From NCBI RefSeq assembly GCF_024399315.1, contig NZ_CP075170.1, positions 124,001 to 188,000 of the forward strand: DNA of 64,000 nucleotides, in the 5' to 3' direction. Source of the stretch: Chryseobacterium sp. MA9 (GTDB lineage: Bacteria; Bacteroidota; Bacteroidia; Flavobacteriales; Weeksellaceae). Shown here one piece after another: positions 9,965 to 18,421 of the stretch (position 1 is its first letter; the number at the start of each line of letters is the position of its first letter). The position numbers and the translations under genes were made by a program. Below the pieces are notes generated by a model. That model was not told where the DNA came from and searched no databases. It saw only the letters and a list, made by a program, of their open reading frames with translations.

Positions 9965-10978
9965 TTAATGTCTATTATCACAATTGATTGGAAAATCTTT
10001 CTCCTTTTGATCTAAAAAACTAATAGAGGGACATCCAAAAGACTGCGCAATGAACCCAAAAATAACAGGAGGTTTTCCTTTAAAAAGATAACCTGTCCAC
10101 TGGGAAGCATTGACTTTATCGGCATCTATTCCATAAAGAGGCCTGAATTCTCCACCATCACTTCCTGCAAGACTAAACGTCTTCTCAGCAATCTTTTCTT
10201 TACGATCATTGATGGCTACAAGCTTGCGTTCTGTGACATTTCCTTCTTCAAGATAATCCTGCAGATAATAGGTCATATTATCATACTGTGCCTGATAAGT
10301 CTTTCCGTGAATCAATCTTGATTGGCTAAAGTATTTTTTTGAAACATCAGTACTTGCTTTTTGCCATTTTATAGCCTGCATTTTATTTTCTACGAAAGGA
10401 TTTTTATTCCCAAAATAGGCGATGGCATTATTGTATCGGTCGTACTCTGTTGTTTTTTGGTGAGTGGCTACCTGAAATCCCATCATATAAGACTCCGGAT
10501 CTAATTCTTCATCATCTGAATAAGGACTTAAATAAGCTACTGCCTTTAATTGGCTGATCGGCATTCTTTGAAGTTTATTAGAACCGTACTCATAAATATA
10601 CAATGAATCATTTTCAGTGAGCTGAATTCCGTTGAGCAGTTTTTTTCTGCTGGGAGCATCCAGTTCAAAATGTTGGCGTTCTTCAAAAGACATCTGCTTC
10701 TGATTTTTAATAATATCTGCAGGAACAGGCTGCTTTCCTTTATAGACATCTGAAACAGAAATGAAAATATCCATATCAGAATTTTTTTCCGCAGATGAAA
10801 TGACAGATAAACTGAAAATATTAAAATGAGTATAATCTATTTTCTCTTCAGTTTTTACTGTTTTTAAAGTATCATTCGTGGTTTTTGTTTCTGTGGTAGC
10901 TGTTTTCTTCTCTTCTTTCTGACAGCTGAGAATAACCAGTTGAAAACATAAAAGGGTTGCGATAGTTTTGATCTTCAT
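9965..10978 (-). CDS. Lipoprotein, unknown function
   Basis: A 337-aa lipoprotein: hydrophobic N-terminus with lipobox ILSCQ near residue 20, followed by a low-complexity Lys/Thr/Glu tether (about residues 21-48) and a globular domain. I recognise no domain in the globular part. It lies 30 bases downstream of the retropepsin-like gene on the same strand, so the two probably form one transcript. Confidence 0.75.
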   Translation of the reverse strand: MKIKTIATLLCFQLVILSCQKEEKKTATTETKTTNDTLKTVKTEEKIDYTHFNIFSLSVISSAEKNSDMDIFISVSDVYKGKQPVPADIIKNQKQMSFEERQHFELDAPSRKKLLNGIQLTENDSLYIYEYGSNKLQRMPISQLKAVAYLSPYSDDEELDPESYMMGFQVATHQKTTEYDRYNNAIAYFGNKNPFVENKMQAIKWQKASTDVSKKYFSQSRLIHGKTYQAQYDNMTYYLQDYLEEGNVTERKLVAINDRKEKIAEKTFSLAGSDGGEFRPLYGIDADKVNASQWTGYLFKGKPPVIFGFIAQSFGCPSISFLDQKEKDFPINCDNRH

Positions 10979-11008
10979 CTTTGTTAATAGTTACGAGTTT
11001 ATTATATT

Positions 11009-11863
11009 CTAATTCATTTTGTAGTAAGGCTCTGAAAAGTATTTGCTTGGTTTGATGTAAGCCATTTTCCTTTCTGCATCAAAGATCCAGATAAACCTGC
11101 GGAGCATATCAGCACCGAGATAACTCACATTTTGTGTTTTCAGTTCTCCGGAGAAATATCCTACGGAAACATCTTTAAATACACTATTTCCCAGCTTGAA
11201 ATATGGAAGAATGGCCTGTTTGGTCGTTAAAGTTTTACCTTCAGAATTTTTCAGTGTCTTCTCTCCTGTTACCTTCAGTTTTTTATCCAGATTCTTTGCT
11301 TCAGCAAACTCGTTACTGTAAAGAAGCGTTCCTGAAAATCCGGATTGCAGTACAAAATATGCTTCCTGCTGTTGATCACCATCAATAATATTATCTGCTG
11401 CAAGATAAAACCCATCATGGTCTAAAATAATATTGACAGGCTGGTAACCTTTCAGGTCTGGCATTTTATCATACATCACAAACTGATTGTTGTCGTAATC
11501 AATTTTAAATGCTTTCCCTTCAAAAATACTGGTGCCGATTTTTCCGTCAGCTTCATGTCCGGTTAGTTGATTATCAAAAAAGCGTACATTTTTCTGGGTG
11601 ATTTTCCCAATTTCTACGGTATTATGGTCACTGACTTCATCTTTGTTGAAAACAATATGATCCGCTTTCCGCTTTCGTTCGGGGGAAATTGAATAATCTT
11701 TCATTGCGATCTGGAACATCAGGTCCAGCGAATCTTTTTTGTTGACAAGGGTCTTCACAATGATATTATTGTGTTTTGTGATCCGGAAAGGAATGGTTTG
11801 CTGGGCTTTCATACCGGAAAATCCAATAGAAAGCAGCATGAAAAGGACTGTTCTTTTGAGCAT
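11009..11863 (-). CDS. Periplasmic retropepsin-like protein, active site degenerate
   Basis: A 284-aa exported protein (signal peptide ending MKAQ) with the layout of Bacteroidetes clan AA aspartyl-protease-like proteins: DGKIGTSIFEGKAFKIDY in the middle and YLGADMLRRFIWIFD near the end. The N-terminal place where DTGA/DTGS should stand reads LDLMFQIA, so the catalytic Asp motif is missing. It may therefore be a non-catalytic relative. Upstream of and probably cotranscribed with the lipoprotein gene at 9965. Confidence 0.7.
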   Translation of the reverse strand: MLKRTVLFMLLSIGFSGMKAQQTIPFRITKHNNIIVKTLVNKKDSLDLMFQIAMKDYSISPERKRKADHIVFNKDEVSDHNTVEIGKITQKNVRFFDNQLTGHEADGKIGTSIFEGKAFKIDYDNNQFVMYDKMPDLKGYQPVNIILDHDGFYLAADNIIDGDQQQEAYFVLQSGFSGTLLYSNEFAEAKNLDKKLKVTGEKTLKNSEGKTLTTKQAILPYFKLGNSVFKDVSVGYFSGELKTQNVSYLGADMLRRFIWIFDAERKMAYIKPSKYFSEPYYKMN

Positions 11864-11902
11864 TATCAGTGATTAGTGTTTTAAAACTTTAAAATTACCT
11901 AT

Positions 11903-11910
11903 TATCTTTG
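11903..11910 (+). promoter_or_regulatory. Bacteroidetes -7 element (TATCTTTG)
   Basis: Exact TAnnTTTG match 22 bases before the Crp-family start codon, in the divergent region between the Crp-type gene and the retropepsin-like gene. Confidence 0.55.
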
Positions 11911-11932
11911 GAAAAGCAAATAATAAAATGAA

Positions 11933-12451
11933 ATGGTTGAAAAGTTACTTCAAAGCGGAATCCATTGGGAAGAGAAAGAATTCAAACGAAATGAGTTCCT
12001 GAAGATTTCTGGCAGTACAGATACCTCTATTTATTTTATTGAAAATGGAAGTATCCGGATTTTTATGATGGATGAAAATGAAGAAAGAATCATTCGTTTC
12101 GGATACACCGGAAATATTATTGTCAGCCTGGATTCCTTTTTATCAGGGAAACCTTCGGAGCTTTATATTCAGGCGATTAAGAAAACAACAGTAAAAATAG
12201 CTTCAAAAAAAACTTTTTATGAATTTGTACAATCCGGTGAAAAACACCTGAAATTTTGGATGAGTATTCTGGAAGATCTGGTATTGCAGCAGCTAGAAAG
12301 AGAAAAAGATTTACTCATCAATGCTCCGGGAGAACGCTTTGAGAGAGTTTTAAAACGAAGCCCGAAGCTGTTTCAGGAAGTTCCCAATAAATACATTGCT
12401 AATTATCTGAGGATGTCACCGGAAACTTTATCAAGGCTTAAAAAATCTTGA
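11933..12451 (+). CDS. Crp/Fnr-family transcription regulator
   Basis: A 172-aa regulator with an N-terminal cyclic-nucleotide-binding-fold domain (IYFIENGSIRIFMMDE, then a second strand set) and a short C-terminal winged HTH ending in NYLRMSPETLSRLKKS, the recognition-helix ending seen in many Bacteroidetes Crp proteins. The arginine that contacts cAMP in true Crp is not evident, so the ligand is unknown. It begins near an exact -7 element and is followed 53 bases later by a DinB-fold gene, a pairing common in Flavobacteriia. Confidence 0.88.
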   Translation: MVEKLLQSGIHWEEKEFKRNEFLKISGSTDTSIYFIENGSIRIFMMDENEERIIRFGYTGNIIVSLDSFLSGKPSELYIQAIKKTTVKIASKKTFYEFVQSGEKHLKFWMSILEDLVLQQLEREKDLLINAPGERFERVLKRSPKLFQEVPNKYIANYLRMSPETLSRLKKS

Positions 12452-12504
12452 GTTCAGTCAAGATTTAAGAATGATCTGTTCAGGATATTTGCATAAAAAA
12501 CGTA

Positions 12505-13050
12505 ATGAAAATTTCAGCTTCAGCATTATTAGATGAATTAAAGGAAAGAACCAGCCAGCATTTAGAATATGCGCAGACCCTCACCCTAAAAACAGAAGAA
12601 GAGCTGAATTTCAGAACTTCAGCAGACAGCTGGAGTACATTAGAATGTCTGGAACATCTCAATCGCTACGGAAATTTTTATATTCCTGAAATCAGCCATA
12701 ATATTTCTTCTGCCGGGAAGACTCCACAACCTTATTTTAAGCCTGGAATTCTTGGGAATTATTTTGCTAAAAGTATGCTTCCCAAAGAGAAACCGAACAA
12801 GATGAAAACGCTTAAAACAATGAATCCTATCCACAGCCAGATGAATAAAGGGGTAATTGATAGCTTCATAAAACAACAGGAAAAATTACTTGAATTATTG
12901 GAAGAAGCCCGACACACGAATCTGGAAAAGGTAAAGACTAATATAAGCATTTCAAAGCTGATCAAGCTGAAGCTGGGAGATACCTTCCGTTTTGTTATTT
13001 ATCACAATGAAAGACATATTGGGCAGATTCAGAGAATACTCAATTCATAA
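12505..13050 (+). CDS. DinB-family putative metal-dependent hydrolase
   Basis: A 181-aa four-helix DinB-superfamily protein. The three-histidine metal site expected of the family is supported by LEHLNRYG in the first half and YHNERHIGQ close to the C-terminus. DinB-fold proteins include thiol transferases and hydrolases; the substrate cannot be read from the sequence. It follows the Crp-type regulator on the same strand, which may control it. Confidence 0.85.
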   Translation: MKISASALLDELKERTSQHLEYAQTLTLKTEEELNFRTSADSWSTLECLEHLNRYGNFYIPEISHNISSAGKTPQPYFKPGILGNYFAKSMLPKEKPNKMKTLKTMNPIHSQMNKGVIDSFIKQQEKLLELLEEARHTNLEKVKTNISISKLIKLKLGDTFRFVIYHNERHIGQIQRILNS

Positions 13051-13053
13051 AAG

Positions 13054-13085
13054 TTGGAGTTGTAGATGAAATTTTCCTAGTTTTG
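13054..13085 (+). promoter_or_regulatory. Candidate promoter (TTG ... TAGTTTTG)
   Basis: TAGTTTTG at 13078-13085 is an exact -7 match, with TTG at 13054-13056 about 21 bases upstream, slightly longer than the usual spacer. It precedes the lipoprotein gene at 13104. Confidence 0.45.
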
Positions 13086-13103
13086 CGGAGCTAAAAACCT
13101 TTT

Positions 13104-13982
13104 ATGAAAAAATATTTACTGGGAATTTTATTATTTTCGATTGTATCATGTGGAAGTTCAGATGATCTTGATAATCTAAAATCCACTAATGAACCTCCAT
13201 TAGGTAAAATTAAAACGCTTACCATTAAAGATGAAGAACTGGCAAATGGTACAGTTTCCCTTATCGAAAAACTAGATTTTAAGTTTGAATACAACAATGA
13301 TAAATTGGTTAAGATCTGGGATCTTAATGGCAATTATACTGAAAATCTTGGCTACACCAATGGATTACTAACCTCAATTTCTATCGAAGGAAACACTTAT
13401 CCCGGACTATCTGACCCTTCTCCGTTTAGTGAAAAAAGAAAGCTTATTTATGATGATAATCAAAGACTTGTAAAAGTAGAAAATTTAAATCCAAACTACG
13501 AAAAGAATTACAAAACCTTTGAATATCCATCCGCAGATGTCATTATGGTTAAAAACTATATTAATTATTTCGGAACACCCTTCAACACAGAAATGCTTAA
13601 AATCTTTATAAGTAATCAGAATGTTTCCAAAATTGAAAGATATGAGGAAGGAAATTTATCCAAGCTGAGGGATGTGATAACCTATGAATATGATCAGAAT
13701 ATAAACCCTGATTTTTTGATTGACAGAAACAGAATATTGGCATTACCTGAATATGCTTATAATATTTTTATGCTTCAGGATTATTCACAAATTTCCAGGA
13801 ATAATGTGCATAAAAAGATAAAGTATTATTTTGGTTCGTTGCCTGATAGTCCAAAAAAAGAATTTAAAATGGTTTCTCAGTATCAAAATGATGGCCTCCC
13901 TTCCATAATTTATTATCAGGAGAAGATTTCAGATAATACTCCAAATGATGATTTCAGAATATCTGCTATTTATGGATATTAA
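13104..13982 (+). CDS. Lipoprotein, unknown function
   Basis: A 292-aa lipoprotein with lipobox IVSCG near residue 17 and a Ser/Asp-rich start to the mature chain. The body has many repeats of a YDDNQRLVKVE-like strand pattern, reminiscent of YD-repeat-like beta strands used in Bacteroidetes DUF4595-type lipoproteins, but the assignment is weak. Single gene between its own promoter and the terminator at 14003. Confidence 0.75.
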   Translation: MKKYLLGILLFSIVSCGSSDDLDNLKSTNEPPLGKIKTLTIKDEELANGTVSLIEKLDFKFEYNNDKLVKIWDLNGNYTENLGYTNGLLTSISIEGNTYPGLSDPSPFSEKRKLIYDDNQRLVKVENLNPNYEKNYKTFEYPSADVIMVKNYINYFGTPFNTEMLKIFISNQNVSKIERYEEGNLSKLRDVITYEYDQNINPDFLIDRNRILALPEYAYNIFMLQDYSQISRNNVHKKIKYYFGSLPDSPKKEFKMVSQYQNDGLPSIIYYQEKISDNTPNDDFRISAIYGY

Positions 13983-14002
13983 TTTTTTTTTTATATAAAT
14001 TT

Positions 14003-14033
14003 AAACCTCGTAAGAAAACTTATGAGGTTTTTT
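14003..14033 (+). terminator. Intrinsic terminator
   Basis: AAACCTCGTAAG pairs with CTTATGAGGTTT with one G-T/mismatch position, then T-rich sequence. Confidence 0.8.
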
Positions 14034-14044
14034 ATTGTCACAAA

Positions 14045-14554
14045 ATGAAAATACACCAAAAAAACATATCAACTCCATTGGGAGAAATGATTGCCTGTGC
14101 CATAGACCAGGGAATCTGTCTGCTTGAATTCACAGACCGGAAGAATATTGAAAAACAACTGAAGGCTTTGTCAAAGGTTTTGAAAGCAGAGATTGTAGAA
14201 AAAGAACATCTTCATTTCAGACAGCTGGAAGAAGAGTTGAAAGAATATTTTGAAGGAAAAAGAAACCATTTTGAAGTTCCATTGTTTACCACAGGAACAG
14301 AATTTCAGGAAAAAGTCTGGCAGCTTCTCCGTGAAATTCCGATGGGAGAAATAAGAAGCTATAAGCAGCAGTCAGAAATATTAGGAAATCCAAAGGCAAT
14401 ACGTGCTGTAGGAACAGCCAACGGAATTAATAAAATTGCCATTTTAATCCCTTGTCATCGTGTGATAGGTTCCAATGGAGAATTGGTAGGCTATGCCGGT
14501 GGTATCTGGAGAAAACAAAAGCTGTTGGAGCTTGAAAAAGCTATTCTATTTTAA
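14045..14554 (+). CDS. ogt: Methylated-DNA--protein-cysteine methyltransferase
   Basis: A 169-aa DNA-repair protein that removes O6-alkyl groups from guanine by transferring them to its own cysteine. The active-site motif IPCHRV places the acceptor Cys at 137, and the RAVG arginine-finger region stands at about residues 120-123. Length and domain order (ribonuclease-like N-terminal domain, then the HTH catalytic domain) are normal. The gene is followed by two degenerate copies of its own 3' end at 14625 and 14890. Identification is secure; the choice of ogt over ada-type naming rests on the absence of an AraC domain. Confidence 0.93.
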   Translation: MKIHQKNISTPLGEMIACAIDQGICLLEFTDRKNIEKQLKALSKVLKAEIVEKEHLHFRQLEEELKEYFEGKRNHFEVPLFTTGTEFQEKVWQLLREIPMGEIRSYKQQSEILGNPKAIRAVGTANGINKIAILIPCHRVIGSNGELVGYAGGIWRKQKLLELEKAILF

Positions 14555-14624
14555 AACTGAAGTTAGAATTTAGAGATTATTGAAAAATAGATGTTCATTT
14601 TTCGGTTGTAAAACACTCTGCAAT

Positions 14625-14756
14625 CTTTTGAATAAAATATCCATTATGATACCCTGTCACCGTGTGATTGGTAGCAACGGACAACTAACTGGCTATGGAG
14701 GAGGGATCTGGAGAAAACAAAAATTACTGGAGCTGGAAAAGGCTATTTTGTTTTAG
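14625..14756 (+). pseudogene. Remnant of a second ogt-like 3' end
   Basis: An in-frame stretch of about 43 codons reads [17 protein letters not shown] and continues with [19 protein letters not shown] and a stop. It matches the last part of the upstream ogt protein almost residue for residue, including the catalytic Cys, but it has no start and no N-terminal domain. It differs from ogt at many synonymous positions, so it is an old duplicate or the last piece of a paralogue, not a fresh copy. Confidence 0.85.
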
Positions 14757-14889
14757 TAATTTTTTTTAAAATGTTTCTTCACTCAATCCAGCTGAGAAAA
14801 AGGAAAAATGATTAAAAGAAGTAAAATTTCCAATGGCCAGGTATTGATTTTAAAAAAGATTAGACCGGAATAATATGTTAATAGAAAAA

Positions 14890-14938
14890 TATCGGGAAAA
14901 CAAAAATTAGTAGAGCTGGAAAAGGTTATTTTATTTTG
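14890..14938 (+). pseudogene. Third, shorter ogt 3'-end remnant
   Basis: About 14 codons (GKQKLVELEKVILF and stop) again match the C-terminus of ogt and of the remnant at 14625. This is the third tandem occurrence of the same gene tail within 900 bases. Confidence 0.7.
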
Positions 14939-14969
14939 ATTTTTTGTAATTTTAAACAAAAATTTACAC

Positions 14970-15572
14970 GTGAAAAAGTTATTAGCAGCAGTTTGCATTT
15001 CAGTTTCAGCATTCAGTTTTGCTCAGGATTATTCTGTGCCGGCAGCAAGCCCGCGTCAGAAGGTAGAGCAGCAGTTTTCAATGTCCAAGATCTCTATCGA
15101 TTATGGAAGACCAGGAGTGAAAGGACGCAAGATTTTCGGAGAATTGGTTCCTTATGGCCAGGTTTGGAGAGCAGGAGCTAACTCATCTACGAAAATTACT
15201 TTCGGACAGGCCGTTAATTTCGGTGGGAAAACAGTGCCTGCAGGAACCTATGGATTATTCATTGTTCCTACAGAAAAAGAATGGAAAGTGATCCTGAATA
15301 AAGATTTCCAACAGTGGGGAGCTTATACTTATGATCCTAAACAGGACGTAGTGGATGTTACCGTACCAGTAAATAAACTGACAGACAAACAGGAGTGGTT
15401 TGAAATCACCCTGAATCCTACAGACGAAAACACCGGAAACTTAGTCATCAAATGGGATATGGCTCAGGCAGAAGTTCCTTTGAAGCCATCAAAATTAGAC
15501 ACTGTAATCAAGATTTCTGACAAATTGAAAGAAATCAAGAAAATAGAATCAGATTCTACTAAAAAGAGCTAA
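14970..15572 (+). CDS. DUF2911 secreted protein (GTG start)
   Basis: A 200-aa exported protein of the DUF2911 family, recognisable by SIDYGRPGVKGRKIFG, VPYGQVWRAGAN and PAGTYGLFIVPTE. The signal peptide (MKKLLAAVCISVSAFSFAQ) is complete only if translation begins at the GTG at 14970; no in-frame ATG precedes the hydrophobic core. The function of DUF2911 is unknown. It is 3 bases upstream of the GNAT gene and heads a three-gene unit. Confidence 0.9.
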   Translation: MKKLLAAVCISVSAFSFAQDYSVPAASPRQKVEQQFSMSKISIDYGRPGVKGRKIFGELVPYGQVWRAGANSSTKITFGQAVNFGGKTVPAGTYGLFIVPTEKEWKVILNKDFQQWGAYTYDPKQDVVDVTVPVNKLTDKQEWFEITLNPTDENTGNLVIKWDMAQAEVPLKPSKLDTVIKISDKLKEIKKIESDSTKKS

Positions 15573-15575
15573 ACA

Positions 15576-16103
15576 ATGAATTTTTCTGTTCAGCCTGTTT
15601 TAGAGAATGAAGAATTTCAATTAATCCCTTTACAGCAAGGGGATTTTGAATCTTTATATGAAGTAGCTTCCGATCCCAAAGTCTGGGAACAACACCCAAA
15701 CAAAGACCGTTATAAGAAAGAGGTTTTTGAAAACTTTTTTACAGGAGCTATGGAGAGTAAAGGTGCTTTCAAAATTATTGAGAAAGCTACCGGAGATGTA
15801 TTGGGAAGCAGCCGTTATTATGACTTTGATGAAGAAGATAATCATATTTTCATCGGATATACTTTCTATGGAACAAAATCATGGGGAAAAGGAATCAATC
15901 CTCAGGTTAAAAAGCTGATGCTGGATTATATCTTCCAGTTTGTAGATAAGGTTCATTTTCATATCGGAAAAGAAAATTTCCGTTCACAGACAGCTTTGGA
16001 AAGACTTGGAGGGCAAAAAATTGCTGAAGAAGAAGTTGCTTATTTTGCAGAGCCTACAAGAACCAATTTTGTATATGAAATCACAAAAGAAGCCTGGGTA
16101 TGA
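15576..16103 (+). CDS. GNAT acetyltransferase (RimJ/RimL type)
   Basis: A 175-aa N-acetyltransferase with the RimJ/RimL pattern: FQLIPLQQGDFESLYEVASD at the start, GSSRYYDFDEEDNHIFIGYTF in the middle, and FRSQTALERLGGQ as the conserved late motif. It transfers an acetyl group from acetyl-CoA to an amine; the target is unknown. Its stop overlaps the start of the cupin gene by four bases (ATGA), so the genes are translationally coupled. Confidence 0.88.
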   Translation: MNFSVQPVLENEEFQLIPLQQGDFESLYEVASDPKVWEQHPNKDRYKKEVFENFFTGAMESKGAFKIIEKATGDVLGSSRYYDFDEEDNHIFIGYTFYGTKSWGKGINPQVKKLMLDYIFQFVDKVHFHIGKENFRSQTALERLGGQKIAEEEVAYFAEPTRTNFVYEITKEAWV

Positions 16104-16471
16104 AAAAATATAAAATTCAACAGTCACCATTTGTAGTGCCTACTACAGATGGCAAACTGATCGAAGAACATTGGGGAAACTCTACCGGGAATTCTAATGT
16201 TTCTATTGCCCATATGGTAGCACCTCCAGACTGGAGCGAGCCTCATCAGACGCCCGAATTTGATGAATTTACTTATATTATTTCAGGAAAAAAGCAATTT
16301 GAAATAGACGGAGAAATCATTACACTGGAAAAAGGCCAGAGTATTCTTATTGAAAAAGGAGCGAGAATCCGTTACAGTAATCCATTTTCAGAACCTTGCG
16401 AATATCTTGCAATTTGTCTGCCTGCATTTTCTATGGAGTTGGTGCATAGGGAAGAGGAAGGAGTAGATTAA
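16100..16471 (+). CDS. Cupin-domain protein
   Basis: A 123-aa single-domain cupin. The metal-binding strand appears as EPHQTPEFDEFTYIISGKKQFEIDGE, and the second cupin motif as GQSILIEKGARIRYSNP. Small cupins of this type can be isomerases, dioxygenases or ligand sensors; nothing here decides which. Starts inside the GNAT stop codon and ends ahead of a bidirectional terminator. Confidence 0.85.
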   Translation: MKKYKIQQSPFVVPTTDGKLIEEHWGNSTGNSNVSIAHMVAPPDWSEPHQTPEFDEFTYIISGKKQFEIDGEIITLEKGQSILIEKGARIRYSNPFSEPCEYLAICLPAFSMELVHREEEGVD

Positions 16472-16488
16472 GAAAATTTTAAAAATAT

Positions 16489-16521
16489 AAAAAGGCAAAT
16501 CTATGGATTTGCCTTTTTTAT
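16489..16521. terminator. Bidirectional intrinsic terminator
   Basis: AAAGGCAAATC pairs with GATTTGCCTTT, flanked by A and T runs on either side, between convergent cupin and dienelactone-hydrolase genes. Confidence 0.85.
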
Positions 16522-16523
16522 GT

Positions 16524-17267
16524 TTATTTCAAAATCTCTTTCAGGAACATCAGGGTGTGGTTCCATGCTCTTTTCGCCATGGTTTCATTATAATCCGGTG
16601 ACTTTGGATCCGTGAAAGTATGTTTTGAGTGGGCATATGTGATAATTTGCCAGTCGGCATTTCCTTCATTCATCTCTTTGATGAGGTTATTGTAATCATC
16701 AGGAGTTACTCCTCTGTCATCAGCTGGATTTTCAACCAGGATTTTAGCAGTTAATGCTTCATTTTTTCTGCTCTGATCTCTCCCCAGACTTCCATGGATA
16801 GAAACTATTCCTGCAACAGGAAGGTGTCCTCTGGCTGATTCTAATGCTCCGGTGCCGCCAAAACAATAGCCGATAACAGCTGTTTTATCAGAAATAGCAC
16901 CATTTTTCTTCAGCTGTTCCAAAGCCAGCGAAATTCTTTTCTGATATTCGTTATAATTCTGTTTGTAGTATCCTGAAGTTTTAGCAGCAGATTCATTGTC
17001 AGCAGGAATTTTTCCTTCACCATAAATATCAGCGATAAAGGCAATGTAACCTTGTTTTTCAAGTTCAAGAGCGGCTGTTTTAGCTTCTTCATCAATCCCT
17101 TTCCAGGCTGGGAGAATAAGAACTCCCGGAAGTTTTTTTCCTGCATTGGAGGTGATTAAGCCATTCAGTTTCTGTGCACCGTCCTGATAGGAAACAGTTT
17201 TAAGTTTCTGACTGAATAAGGTTCCTGAAGCCATAATCATTGTGGCTAATAAAATAGAACGTATCAT
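16524..17267 (-). CDS. Dienelactone hydrolase family protein, exported
   Basis: A 247-aa alpha/beta hydrolase with an N-terminal signal peptide ending at TLFSQ. GYCFGG puts the nucleophilic Cys at 135, the Cys replacing Ser as in dienelactone hydrolases, with DDRGVTPDD and AHSKHTF supplying the probable Asp and His. The export signal makes a periplasmic role likely, unlike the cytosolic enzyme of chlorocatechol breakdown. Substrate unknown. Confidence 0.88.
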   Translation of the reverse strand: MIRSILLATMIMASGTLFSQKLKTVSYQDGAQKLNGLITSNAGKKLPGVLILPAWKGIDEEAKTAALELEKQGYIAFIADIYGEGKIPADNESAAKTSGYYKQNYNEYQKRISLALEQLKKNGAISDKTAVIGYCFGGTGALESARGHLPVAGIVSIHGSLGRDQSRKNEALTAKILVENPADDRGVTPDDYNNLIKEMNEGNADWQIITYAHSKHTFTDPKSPDYNETMAKRAWNHTLMFLKEILK

Positions 17268-17330
17268 AATTAATTATTTGTGAATTAGTGAATTGTAAAA
17301 CAGATTAAAATTAAGAAATATTTAAATGAA

Positions 17331-17942
17331 TTAAAGATTAATTCCAAACTTCTTCAATTCCTTCGTTAAATCGGTATCCGGAAAAACCTGAACGGTAATG
17401 AAGCCCAGTGACTGTGCCATTTCAATATTCTTCGGATTATCATCAATGAAAACCGATTCGTCAGCCTTGATATTGTATCTTTCCAACAGCACATGCCAGA
17501 TTTCAGGATCAGGTTTTATCAGCTTTTCAGTTCCCGAAACTACAATTTTGCCCTCGAATATCTGAAAGAAATCATAGTTTTCCAATGCGTAAGGGAAGGT
17601 TTCTTCAGACCAGTTAGTGAGTCCGAACAGGTGATAATCCGTGTTTTTCAGTTTTCTCAGCACTTCTACATTTTGTGGGATCTCACTTTTCAGCATGACG
17701 GTCCAATTATCGTAGAAAGCCCGGATCTCTTTTTCCCATTCAGGAAATTTTTTCACCTGGATTTCTGTTCCTTCAGCAAGGCTTCTTCCTCTGTCCTGTT
17801 CTACATTCCACTCATCCTGGGCAATATTTTCCAGGAAATATTCCATTTTTTCGTTATCGTTAAAATAATCTTTGAAAAAATATCTCGGATTCCAGTCCAT
17901 CAGTACACCTCCGAAATCGAAAATAATGTTCTTGATTTTCAT
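17331..17942 (-). CDS. HAD-superfamily phosphatase (HAD-IA, YihX-like)
   Basis: A 203-aa haloacid-dehalogenase-type hydrolase. Motif I is FDFGGVLMDWNP, in which the usual catalytic DxD appears as DFG, as is common in YihX-like proteins; GLTNWS gives motif II, a late Lys lies in EKLIKPDPEIW, and motif IV is FIDDNPKNIE. A helical cap lies between motifs I and II. Probably a small-molecule phosphatase; substrate unknown. Confidence 0.88.
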   Translation of the reverse strand: MKIKNIIFDFGGVLMDWNPRYFFKDYFNDNEKMEYFLENIAQDEWNVEQDRGRSLAEGTEIQVKKFPEWEKEIRAFYDNWTVMLKSEIPQNVEVLRKLKNTDYHLFGLTNWSEETFPYALENYDFFQIFEGKIVVSGTEKLIKPDPEIWHVLLERYNIKADESVFIDDNPKNIEMAQSLGFITVQVFPDTDLTKELKKFGINL

Positions 17943-17982
17943 ATTAATTGGTATTGTGCTTAGTCTTAAAATCAGGCTTTAT

Positions 17983-18414
17983 TTATTCTGGTCTGTAAAA
18001 CTGATACTGCCCGTCTTTATAGTACGCATTGATATGCTGAAGCCCATTGGTCAGAATAATTTCTCTGGCTCCGATAATCGAGTTATATCTGGCCGTCTGT
18101 TCGAATGTTTTTTCCGTTAATTTGATTTGCGGTGCTTTGCATTCTATCAGAATTATAGGTTCTGTTTTCTCGGTCACCAGAAGGTCAACACGTTTGGTCA
18201 GCCCATTCAGGACAATCTTTTTTTCGGTGATCAGGGCTGATGTAGAATAGGATTTTACAGTAAGGTAATAATGTATCCAATGCTGCCTTACCCATTCCTC
18301 AGGAGTGAGCAGAAGATAAGTTTTACGAACCAAATCATAAATAAAAAACTTATCTTTGTCTTTCTTGAATTTAAAATCAAAAGTTTCCTGAAAATTCAGT
18401 TTTGGAAGTTCCAT
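17983..18414 (-). CDS. Type I restriction R-protein N-terminal-like domain protein
   Basis: A 143-aa stand-alone protein of the HSDR_N_2 type. The nuclease-like core reads RVDLLV followed by PIILIECKAP, the D...ExK pattern of the PD-(D/E)XK fold. The start at 18414 is preferred over an upstream in-frame codon because the latter would overlap the divergent holA start. Such short proteins are widespread in Bacteroidetes next to holA and are not part of a restriction system here: no hsdM or hsdS is near. Function unknown. Confidence 0.85.
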   Translation of the reverse strand: MELPKLNFQETFDFKFKKDKDKFFIYDLVRKTYLLLTPEEWVRQHWIHYYLTVKSYSTSALITEKKIVLNGLTKRVDLLVTEKTEPIILIECKAPQIKLTEKTFEQTARYNSIIGAREIILTNGLQHINAYYKDGQYQFYRPE

Positions 18415-18421
18415 TAATAAG

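Noticed and set aside
17983..18414. Functional type I restriction system near holA
   Set aside because: Only the N-terminal nuclease-like domain is present, with no helicase, hsdM or hsdS.
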